From Leptolyngbya sp. Heron Island J (lineage in GTDB: Bacteria; Cyanobacteriota; Cyanobacteriia; Phormidesmidales; Phormidesmidaceae), in contig NZ_AWNH01000012.1 in the NCBI RefSeq assembly GCF_000482245.1, forward strand, positions 124,001 through 188,000: a stretch of 64,000 nt of DNA, read 5' to 3'. Position numbers and translations under genes: made by a program. The notes under the pieces are model-generated. The model searched no databases, had not been told where the DNA came from, and worked only from the letters and a program-made list of their open reading frames with translations. Positions 42,674 to 50,900 of this stretch are shown in pieces (position 1 is the first letter of the stretch; every line of letters begins with the position of its first letter).

Positions 42674-45016
42674 ATGAAACAACTACAGCTGGGTACAGGG
42701 TTAATAGCAATATCCATTGGCATGATGGGGTTTGGGTTTGGCAATTTACCCTTACCACTGACGACAAATGCGGCGATGGCAGCTGATGATCAGCTATCCC
42801 CGCTGATTCAACGGGAGTTATTCTTTGCTAATCCAGAGATTACCGGAGCTCAACTTTCTCCCGATGGCCAGTTTCTAGCATTTCAAAAACCTCTAGACGG
42901 GGTGATCAATGTGTGGGTTAAGGGCATCAATGAGCCCATGGAAGCGGCTCGTCCAGTGACCGCAGATGGAGATAGTCCCATCATTGCTTATTTTTGGAGT
43001 GCCGATGGACGCTATATTCTCTATGCGCAAGATAAGGGGGGCAATGAGGATTTCCATATCTATGCTGTAGACCCTAATTCTTTAGGCGAGACTATTCCAA
43101 CCGCCCGTAATTTAACTCCCCTAGAGGGTGCTACAGCTTTGATCTATGCGGTGCCTAAACAAACACCTAACCAGATTATTGTGGGTTTGAACGATCGCGA
43201 TCCTCGATTTCACGACATTTACCGTTTGGATTTGACGACGGGAGACCGCACATTGTTGCTACAGAATGATGAGAATATCGGTCACTGGACAACTGATTTA
43301 ACGGGCAATATCCGTCTAGCCCATCGTCAAACCCTGGAAAAAGGCAATGAGATTTTGGCAGTCAAGGATGATGGGTTAATCCCTGTCTATAGCTGCCGTA
43401 TTGAAGAAACCTGTATGCCCATTCGCTTTCATCCAGATGGTCAGCGGGTATATCTCATCAGCAATCGCGATGGAGATTTGATTCAGCTAGAACTGCTAGA
43501 TCTTGAGAGCCAACAGAGTCAGGTGATAGAAGCTGATCCTGAAAACCAGGTAGATTTTGCCACTGCCATATTTTCAGAGGCTACAGATGAGTTGGTGGCA
43601 ACGGCCTATGTTGGTGATCGCCTCCGCATCTATCCTCAAGAGGAGCAGTTTGCCGCCGACCTGGCGTTTATCCAGCAACAACTTCCTGAGATGGAACTGT
43701 CTGTGCAATCCATGACTCAGGATGACCGTCTGGTGCTGATCAGTGCCCAAAGCGATGTCAATCCTGGGGCTGTCTACTTGTTTGATAGTAGCGCTCAAAC
43801 CCTGGAAAAACTCTATGAAGTGCGACCAGAGCTATCCAACCAGCAGCTGGCTACCATGCAGCCAGTGCGCTATACCGCCCGTGATGGCTTAGAAATTCCG
43901 GCATATTTGACCCTGCCTCAGGGCCTAGACCCGGTGAATTTACCGGCGATTGTGATGCCCCACGGTGGCCCCTGGGCGCGGGATGTATGGGGATATCACC
44001 CATTTACTCAGTTTCTGGCCAATCGAGGCTATGCGGTACTCCAACCGAATTTTCGCGGGTCTACTGGCTATGGTAAAGCCTTTCTCAATGCGGGTAACAA
44101 TGAATGGGGCACCGGCGCAATGCAGCATGACCTGACGGACGGGGTGCAGTATCTGATCGATGCAGGCATTGCCGATCCGGAACGGGTTGGTATTTTTGGA
44201 GGCTCCTATGGAGGGTACGCAACACTGGCTGGGTTAGCCTTTACGCCCGATATTTATGCGGTTGGGGTATCTGCTGTAGGGCCTTCTAATTTGATTACAT
44301 TGCTGGAGTCAATTCCTCCCTACTGGGCAGCGCTTCACGCAACCTTTGCGCTGCGGTTGGGCGATCTCGAAGATGAAAGCGATCGCAACCGTCTGCAGGC
44401 CCAGTCACCGCTGTTTGCTGCCGAACAAATTCAAGCCCCGCTGATGGTAATTCAAGGAGCCAATGACCCGCGCGTTAAGCAAGCCGAATCGGATCAAATT
44501 GTGGCCGCGTTGCGAGATCTAGACCGCCCTGTAGAATATCTAGTCGCCCTTGATGAAGGCCATGGCTTCCGTAAAGAAATCAACACGCTGGCCATGACCG
44601 CTGCCCTGGAACGATTTTTGGCTGAGCATCTTGGCGGTCGTTATCAACCAGAGATGACGCCCGACTTACAAACACAACTGGACGCTTTAACCGTTGATAT
44701 CAATACTGTCACGGTAACTGAATCCAGTCAGCCAGAGATTGTTGAGCTGGACCCAGCTATCTATGATCGCTACACAGGCACCTACCAGCTAATGCCCAAC
44801 ATGCAGATTGCGATTTCAGTAAATGAAGAACAACTCATTGCTCAGGCTACGGGGCAAGAGGCGTTTAATCTGTATCCCATTTCAGAGACTCAATTTGTGG
44901 CTAAAATTGCCGATATCTTGATCCAATTCCAGGCAGCGCCAGAAGAAACCGTGAGCGGTCTGACACTGTATCAAGCCGGTCAAGAACTCTTTGCCCCTAA
45001 AGTGAGTGGAGAATAA
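42674..45016 (+). CDS. S9-family prolyl oligopeptidase-type serine peptidase
   Basis: This 780-residue enzyme has a signal peptide (ending NAAMAAD, about 37), a seven-bladed beta-propeller region (40-410) with repeats such as FYFWSADGRYILYAQDK, and a C-terminal alpha/beta hydrolase. The triad is Ser511 (GGSYGGYATL), Asp598 (GANDPRV) and His630 (DEGHGF). A further ~110-residue beta-rich tail follows the hydrolase domain, longer than usual for this family. Exported members cleave short peptides. The ribosome binding site is weak. It is divergent from the two-component pair and followed by msrA 79 bases later. Confidence 0.92.
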   Translation: MKQLQLGTGLIAISIGMMGFGFGNLPLPLTTNAAMAADDQLSPLIQRELFFANPEITGAQLSPDGQFLAFQKPLDGVINVWVKGINEPMEAARPVTADGDSPIIAYFWSADGRYILYAQDKGGNEDFHIYAVDPNSLGETIPTARNLTPLEGATALIYAVPKQTPNQIIVGLNDRDPRFHDIYRLDLTTGDRTLLLQNDENIGHWTTDLTGNIRLAHRQTLEKGNEILAVKDDGLIPVYSCRIEETCMPIRFHPDGQRVYLISNRDGDLIQLELLDLESQQSQVIEADPENQVDFATAIFSEATDELVATAYVGDRLRIYPQEEQFAADLAFIQQQLPEMELSVQSMTQDDRLVLISAQSDVNPGAVYLFDSSAQTLEKLYEVRPELSNQQLATMQPVRYTARDGLEIPAYLTLPQGLDPVNLPAIVMPHGGPWARDVWGYHPFTQFLANRGYAVLQPNFRGSTGYGKAFLNAGNNEWGTGAMQHDLTDGVQYLIDAGIADPERVGIFGGSYGGYATLAGLAFTPDIYAVGVSAVGPSNLITLLESIPPYWAALHATFALRLGDLEDESDRNRLQAQSPLFAAEQIQAPLMVIQGANDPRVKQAESDQIVAALRDLDRPVEYLVALDEGHGFRKEINTLAMTAALERFLAEHLGGRYQPEMTPDLQTQLDALTVDINTVTVTESSQPEIVELDPAIYDRYTGTYQLMPNMQIAISVNEEQLIAQATGQEAFNLYPISETQFVAKIADILIQFQAAPEETVSGLTLYQAGQELFAPKVSGE

Positions 45017-45095
45017 TCCTGATAAACCGCTATACTACGGAGCGGCTATCAAGCACCCATCTAACTCAGGGAAACAATAATCGGAGATTAGCACA

Positions 45096-45575
45096 ATGGT
45101 TGCAAGTGCCACTTTTGGAGCAGGTTGTTTTTGGGGAACCGAACACGCATTTCGACAGTTGTCTGGTGTGGTCAAAACATCCGTTGGCTACATGGGTGGA
45201 CACTTTGAAAATCCCTGTTATTTGGATGTCCTCTCTCGAATTACCGGGCATGCTGAAGTGGCCCAAATCCACTATGACCCAGCAACAATTAGCTACGAAA
45301 CCTTATTAGACCGCTTCTGGCAGATTCATGATCCCACTAGCCTGAATCGTCAGGGGGCCGATCGTGGCGAACAATACCGCTCAGTCATTTTCTATCATAC
45401 GGACGAGCAACGGCAGCTGGCCCATCGAGCTAAACAGGCGATGGCGAGCCAATATCCCCAACCCATTGTGACCGAAATTGTTGTAGCGACTCAATACTGG
45501 TTAGCCAGTGAGGAGCATCAGCAGTATTTTGAAAAAAAATCTCTTAAACGCCACTCAAAACAGTATCTGTCTTAG
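45096..45575 (+). CDS. msrA: Peptide-methionine (S)-S-oxide reductase MsrA
   Basis: This 159-residue protein has the MsrA active-site GAGCFWGTEHAF with Cys11, Glu-containing strand SVGYMGG, and HDPTSLNRQGADRGEQYRS. It reduces methionine-S-sulfoxide in proteins, using thioredoxin. The length is near the family minimum and the C-terminal resolving cysteines of longer forms are absent. CGGAG lies some distance before the ATG. A strong intrinsic terminator follows at 45592. It lies downstream of the S9 peptidase on the same strand. Confidence 0.95.
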   Translation: MVASATFGAGCFWGTEHAFRQLSGVVKTSVGYMGGHFENPCYLDVLSRITGHAEVAQIHYDPATISYETLLDRFWQIHDPTSLNRQGADRGEQYRSVIFYHTDEQRQLAHRAKQAMASQYPQPIVTEIVVATQYWLASEEHQQYFEKKSLKRHSKQYLS

Positions 45576-45591
45576 AGAACAGACCTAAAGA

Positions 45592-45636
45592 AGAGCCCTG
45601 GTGATTCTTGATGGATCACCAGGGCTCTTAATTTTT
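45592..45636 (+). terminator. Rho-independent terminator of msrA
   Basis: A perfect 14-base stem (AGAGCCCTGGTGAT, 45592-45605, and its complement 45615-45628) encloses a 9-base loop and is followed by TAATTTTTT. It begins 17 bases after the msrA stop. On the minus strand no T-run follows, so it mainly serves msrA and insulates the convergent small peptide gene. Confidence 0.92.
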
Positions 45637-45685
45637 TGAATGCTAATACAGATAACTCACAAATTGAGCAACTGTAGCTAGATCG

Positions 45686-45862
45686 TTACTTAGTACGCTC
45701 GTCAAGCTGGTCCAGACGCTCTGCCTGAATATCCTTAACACTCTTAGTCTGATTGTCTAAGTGCTCAAGACGCTGCTCATGAAGCTTGTTACCACCTGCA
45801 ACATCCTTTAGCTGATCATCAGACAATTGCTCGTCAGTAACGTTCTTGTTCTGCTCTTCCAT
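45686..45862 (-). CDS. 58-residue double-glycine leader peptide, RiPP/bacteriocin-like
   Basis: This small peptide has a leader EQLSDDQLKDVAGG (11-24), the LSDxxLxxVAGG pattern of Nif11/NHLP-type and other double-glycine precursors. The following 34 residues are highly charged and helical, with an internal near-repeat: RLEHLDNQTK (31-40) and RLDQLDERTK (49-58). There are no cysteines and little serine/threonine, so a lanthipeptide is unlikely. The ATG at 45862 has GAGGTAA 5 bases upstream; a longer frame to 45943 has neither ribosome binding site nor sense. It is divergent from the short NHLM-type HlyD protein at 46191, which suggests a secretion link. No modifying enzyme or export ATPase lies nearby. 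Confidence 0.65.
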   Translation of the reverse strand: MEEQNKNVTDEQLSDDQLKDVAGGNKLHEQRLEHLDNQTKSVKDIQAERLDQLDERTK

Positions 45863-46143
45863 GGAAGTTACCTCAATCAATGTAGAAACAACAAAAGTCT
45901 TGTCCGGTCGTCTAACACAGGACTCCCCAATCATATCGAGCATCTCGCAAAATGGAAGAGATTTTGTCAGCTTCTCATGAATTTTTAATGATATATGGGG
46001 TTTTGAAGAGTTTTCTGAGGTTTTATTAAGAGATCAGAAGTCAATTGTGATGAAATCCAGTTAAATGCAGCTCTAATTATTAGAATCTCCTGAGTATGGT
46101 CACATTTGCTCAACTTTCTGCTATAAGGGGCATTGAGACTTCA

Positions 46144-46161
46144 AATGTGATTAATCACATT
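46144..46161. promoter_or_regulatory. 18-base perfect palindrome before the HlyD-like gene
   Basis: AATGTGATTAATCACATT lies 29 bases upstream of the HlyD-like start and downstream of a TATAAG-like element (46122-46127), a position suited to repression. The half-sites TGTGA/TCACA resemble CRP/NtcA-class sites, but the spacer is 4 bases rather than 6. Confidence 0.5.
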
Positions 46162-46190
46162 GCAAGTGCTGGGTTAGAGGTGAGGTACGC

Positions 46191-46781
46191 ATGGGCGACA
46201 GTAATATTTTTCGTCGAGAAGCTTTAGAGCGGTTATCTTCTCCAGAGCAGCTTGACCAGCTGATGCAAATCGTCTCACCTCGTAGCTGGTTGCCACTAGC
46301 GACCGTTGGCGGATTGTTAGGAGCTGCTATTTTTTGGGCCTGTGAAGGGCGCATTCCTGTAACCACTAGTAGCCATGCCATCCTGGCCTATGCTGAAGGC
46401 GAGTCTGGTGAATTAGTTGGCGTAGCACATTTCCCCACTGGAGAGCTGGCCCAAATTGAACCGGGCATGGATGTCCTGCTAATTCCTGATGTAGAAGGGA
46501 ACAAACAGGCGGCTGGGGGTATAGAAGGCAAGGTGAGTCAGGTGTCACTGCCCACGGTGATGACCCTAGATGGTGTCCGTCAGCTAGATGATCCAGCTGC
46601 GCCTACGACCATTGAGGTGCTGATTGAACTGACCCCTGATCCTAATACCAGTAGTGGTTACAAATGGTCTGCCAGCAGTCTTAACATGATTCCTTTGGGA
46701 GGCATGCATGCCACTGCCAGGGTAACCCTGGATGAGAAAGCTCCCCTCTGGTTTGTTCTGCCCTTTTTACATCAGTCCTAA
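46191..46781 (+). CDS. Short NHLM-type HlyD/membrane-fusion-like protein
   Basis: This 196-residue protein starts NIFRREALERLSSPEQLDQLMQIVSP, the characteristic N-terminus of the NHLM bacteriocin-system secretion protein (HlyD family). One transmembrane helix (about 33-51) follows, then a short beta-domain (GELVGVAHFPTGELAQIEPGMDVLLIPD) and the family C-terminal motif SGYKWSAS. The lipoyl domain and long alpha-hairpin of full-length adaptors, normally between helix and beta-barrel, are absent, leaving a clean internal deletion in family terms. The frame is intact, with a strong ribosome binding site (GAGGTGAGG, 46177-46185). It is divergent from the leader-peptide gene. A role as stub adaptor or regulator of peptide export is inferred. 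Confidence 0.72.
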   Translation: MGDSNIFRREALERLSSPEQLDQLMQIVSPRSWLPLATVGGLLGAAIFWACEGRIPVTTSSHAILAYAEGESGELVGVAHFPTGELAQIEPGMDVLLIPDVEGNKQAAGGIEGKVSQVSLPTVMTLDGVRQLDDPAAPTTIEVLIELTPDPNTSSGYKWSASSLNMIPLGGMHATARVTLDEKAPLWFVLPFLHQS

Positions 46782-46908
46782 AATTCAGACTGTCCTGAAC
46801 ATCAGACAGGGTTGCTGTTCCAAACTATGGTCTCATCTATAAAGTTGAGGCTGCACTCTCCTGCTTTCAGGACAGCTCAGCATTTAAATCAGCAACGGTA
46901 ATCAGGAT

Positions 46909-47808
46909 TTATTCGCTATCTACTGTTTGCGGGTGGGTAGTGGCTGGCCGCTGGTATTGAATTAACCAGGCGAAGACTGCACTGGTGGCAAACATAATCA
47001 GGGCATAGATGGCGGCTGGAATGGCCATGGTGGAATTATTGAGAAACGTGGGGCCGCTGGCAATGGCAATGGCTAAGGTGCCGTTCTGAATCCCGACTTC
47101 AATGGTAATGGATTTGGCACTGGGGGCATCGAGTCTAGCCAGGTTGGCGATCGCAAATCCCAAGGCCATGGTCACCACATTGAGGCTTAGTGTCACCCAG
47201 CCTACCTGGAGGAAAAAGCTAGCCACATTAGCCCGTTCCTTAGCCAGTAAACCGACAATAATTAATGCCAAAAAGAATAAAGATAGCCACTTGACCCAGC
47301 CTTCGATCCTGGCTGCAAATCCTGGGGTATAGCGATGCAGCGTCATGCCCAAACCAACAGGAATCAACGTAATCACAGCGATTTGAATCACCGTTGTTAA
47401 AAAGGAAAGCCGCAGAGCGACAGCTTCCCCTAAAAACTGTTGCATTGACAGATTTACCACCAGAGGAATCGTCACGATCGTAATCAGGCTGCTCACTGCC
47501 GTCAGCGTAATTGATAGCGCCACATTACCCCGCACCAGGTAAGTCACCATATTGGATGTTGGCCCTCCTGGACAGGCCGCCAAAATCATCACACCAACGG
47601 CGAGTTCTGGAGAGAGCGGAAACAGACTGGCGAGCATAAAGCCAACCACCGGCAGCATCACTAACTGGGCAATCAGTCCTAAAATGACAGCCTTGGGCTC
47701 AAGCCAAATCCGCTGAAAATCCTTAAGGGTTAGCCCCAGACCCATGCCTAGCATAATTACAAACAGGGCCAACGGTAGAAAAACTGTGGTTAAAAAATTG
47801 GATTCCAT
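46909..47808 (-). CDS. Bile acid:sodium symporter (BASS) family transporter
   Basis: This 299-residue membrane protein has about nine or ten helices and BASS signatures: LTLKDFQRIWLEPKAVILGLI, LAACPGGPTSNMVTYLVRGN and the unwound crossing segment EVGIQNGTLAIAIA. Cyanobacterial members can transport pyruvate, pantoate or other organic anions with sodium; the substrate here is unknown. It stands alone on the minus strand and is divergent from the NB-ARC/WD40 gene. Confidence 0.88.
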   Translation of the reverse strand: MESNFLTTVFLPLALFVIMLGMGLGLTLKDFQRIWLEPKAVILGLIAQLVMLPVVGFMLASLFPLSPELAVGVMILAACPGGPTSNMVTYLVRGNVALSITLTAVSSLITIVTIPLVVNLSMQQFLGEAVALRLSFLTTVIQIAVITLIPVGLGMTLHRYTPGFAARIEGWVKWLSLFFLALIIVGLLAKERANVASFFLQVGWVTLSLNVVTMALGFAIANLARLDAPSAKSITIEVGIQNGTLAIAIASGPTFLNNSTMAIPAAIYALIMFATSAVFAWLIQYQRPATTHPQTVDSE

Positions 47809-47932
47809 CTTTAGTTTTCCGTCCTTCGCTATAGCAATCCTACCGTGATTGCACCGGCTGTTTCACAGGCCTGGCTGGGATAGAAAATCTCTAAGTAGTA
47901 TCCTAGTTCTCAAGCCACATTTGAAAAGCTGC

Positions 47933-50900
47933 ATGGAGTTTGAACAGGCCCTGGCCCTGGTGAATGATGCCATGTCTGCTACTTTTAGCAGGCTGCTCAG
48001 TGATGCGGAATTAGCCTTATTCAAAGGAGCCTGGCACGGACAAACCTATGACGTTATTGCTGAGGAATCTGGCTATGCATCGAGTTACTTTACCCGAATT
48101 GTCGGCCCCAAATTTTGGAAAAATCTTAGCCAGGCCCTGGGGGAAAAAGTTAGCAAAACCAGTTTCCGTGCCGCTATCGAACACCGACAGCAACAACTCA
48201 ATCAGGCCCCCTCTACTCTCCCTGCCGTCCCGGCTCCCTCGTCTGCCACTACTTCCCACCCCCTCGCCATCGACTGGGGTGAAGCCCCCGACGTTACCGC
48301 CTTCTACGGACGTCAAACCGAACTGGAAACGCTGACCCAGTGGGTCATTACCCATCGCTGTCGCCTAATCGGCGTTTTGGGCATGGGGGGCATCGGTAAG
48401 ACTACTCTGACTGCAAAATTTATAGAAACGCTAGAGGCACGCACAGACTATCCGTTTACCCATATCATCTGGCGGTCGTTGCGTAATGGGTTGCCCTTAG
48501 TTGACTGGTTAGATGAGGTGATCCCGTTTATCTCCAATCAGCAGGACACCGAAGCCTCTCCTAAACGATTGCTCTACTGGCTGCGACAGTCTCGTTGTCT
48601 ATTGATTCTCGACAATATGGAGACAATTTTGCATAGTGGAGAGCGAGCGGGTTCTTTTTGTGAAGACTATGCAGACTATGGCGATCTGTTAAAGCTACTG
48701 GCGGAGACGCGCCACCAAAGCTGTGTAGTGCTCACCAGCCGAGAAAAACCGGCGGTGGTTGGGGCCTTTGAAGGCGTCGATTTGCCAGTGCGATCGCAAT
48801 CCCTAACCGGCTCCCCTGAAGCTGCCAGCGCCCTGCTGGATGCCAAGGGATTAGTGGGAACAGTGGCTGAAAAACAATCACTGGGAGAACGCTACAGCTA
48901 CAGTCCCTTAGCCTTAAAGATTGTTGCCACCTCAATTCAAAGTCTTTTTGAAGGGCGTATAGACCTGTTTCTGGCCGAAGATACCCTGGTTTTTAATGGT
49001 CTGCAGCGACTGTTAGACCAGCAATTTGAGCGACTAACGGCTCTAGAAAAAACCATGATGATCTGGTTAGCCATTAACCGAGAATGGACCTCTATTAGCG
49101 AACTGGTTGACGACATTCAACCAACCGTTGCCAGGATACAGGTTTTAGAAACCCTGGAATCCCTCAGTTGGCGGTCCTTGATTGAGAAACAAGCAGGACG
49201 CTACACCCAACAACCGGTGGTGATGGAATATGTCACTGGCCAATTTATTCAACAGGTGTTGCCAGAACTTAACGGAGCTGAGCTGTCATTGTTTCTCAGC
49301 CATGCGCTGCTGAAAACCACTGTCAAAGACTATATTCGCCTGAGCCAGCAGCGGTTGATTGTGCACCCTATTGCCCATCAGTTTGCCCGTAACTTTAGCG
49401 CCAGGGCGATTTTAGCACAACAGATCCAACGGTTATTGACTACCTTAAGGCAGCCGCCTCAACAGTTTTCGGGGTACGGTGCTGGCAATCTGTTGAACCT
49501 ATGTATTGAACTCGATGTGGATTTGGCCGGGTTGGATTTTTCCCATCTGCCCATCCACCATGCCTATTTACAACAGACTTGTTTGCACCAGGTCAGTTTT
49601 GTGGGGGCCACCTTTATTCATACGGCCTTTACCCAAACCTTTGGCAATGTATTAGCGGTGGCCTTTAGTCCCAATGGTCAGCTGTTAGCGGCCTCTGATA
49701 CCAATGGGCAGATTTGGCTGTGGCGAACCGATCACCTGGAGCAACCCTACCTTACGTGGCAGGGGCACGGAAACTGGGTCTGGAGTCTGGACTTTAGCCC
49801 CGACAGTCAGTTTCTGATCAGCGGCTGTGATGATGACGATGACACCCTGAAACTGTGGGATGTGCAGACGGGGCAGCATCTGCGAACATTAATGGTGCCT
49901 GAAAGTCGGGTACGCACTGTCCGCTGGCATCCACAGCAGACACTGATCGCCAGTAGCGGTGTGGATGGGATGGTGCGACTCTGGGAACCGGAGACGGGGG
50001 ACTGTGTGCAAACCCTGGCAGGACACACCAATAAATCGTCAGCCTTAGCCTGGTGCCCTCAGTCAGATAGAGCACATATTCTCGCCACGGGCAGTGCGGA
50101 TCAGACCATTCGAACTTGGGATACCGAGACTGGTGACTGTTTGTGGGTGATGGATGTGGGGGTGGGCGTGTTTGCGATCGCATGGCACCCCGATGGCAAT
50201 ATCCTAGCCAGCGGTAACAAAAATGGCGATGTGCAGCTTTGGGATAGCCATACTGGTGCCTTGCTTAACACCCTCCAAGGCCATCAAAAATGCCTTTGGA
50301 GTTTAGCCTGGAACCGTGACGGTAGACTGCTAGCCAGCGGTGGGGATGATTACAGTATTCGGCTATGGGATACCCAAACCGGGCAGTGTCTGCGGATTCT
50401 CCAGGGGCACCAAAATGCAGTGCGGGCCGTAGGATGGCAGCCTGGGCTAGTCGCCAGTCCCTCGCCTCCTCAATCCGAAGAGAGTTCCGAACTATTGGCC
50501 AGTGGATCGTTTGACCAAACAGTGCGGCTATGGAGTCCACGGGCGGATGCTTCTCTCAAAGTGTTGCAAGGGTATCGCAATGGTCTACAAGCCCTAGCCT
50601 GGCATCCTAGCAATGCCGTGTTAGCTAGTGGTGGGCACGATCGACAGGTGCGGCTGTGGAATACCCAAACCGGCCAATGTTTGACAGTGTTATCAGGTCA
50701 TAGTCAACCAGTGTGGTCAGTGGCCTGGAGCCAGGATGGTCAATTAGCCAGCAGTGGCGACGATCAAACCATCTGTCTATGGCATATGGCAACAAACCAG
50801 ATCGATGCCGTCTTAAAAGGCCATCAAGGGAGTATTTGGGATCTGGCCTGGCACCCTACCCAGGGTACCTTAGCCAGTGCCTCCCATGATCAAACAGTAC

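Noticed and set aside
45952-46029. A 25-residue plus-strand frame (ATG GAA GAG ...) between the leader-peptide gene and the HlyD-like gene
   Set aside because: No ribosome binding site and no leader-like or repeat motif; it overlaps the presumed promoter region.
46144-46161. A CRP-type binding site
   Set aside because: Half-sites TGTGA/TCACA are present, but the spacer is 4 bases rather than the required 6, so it is kept only as an unnamed palindrome.
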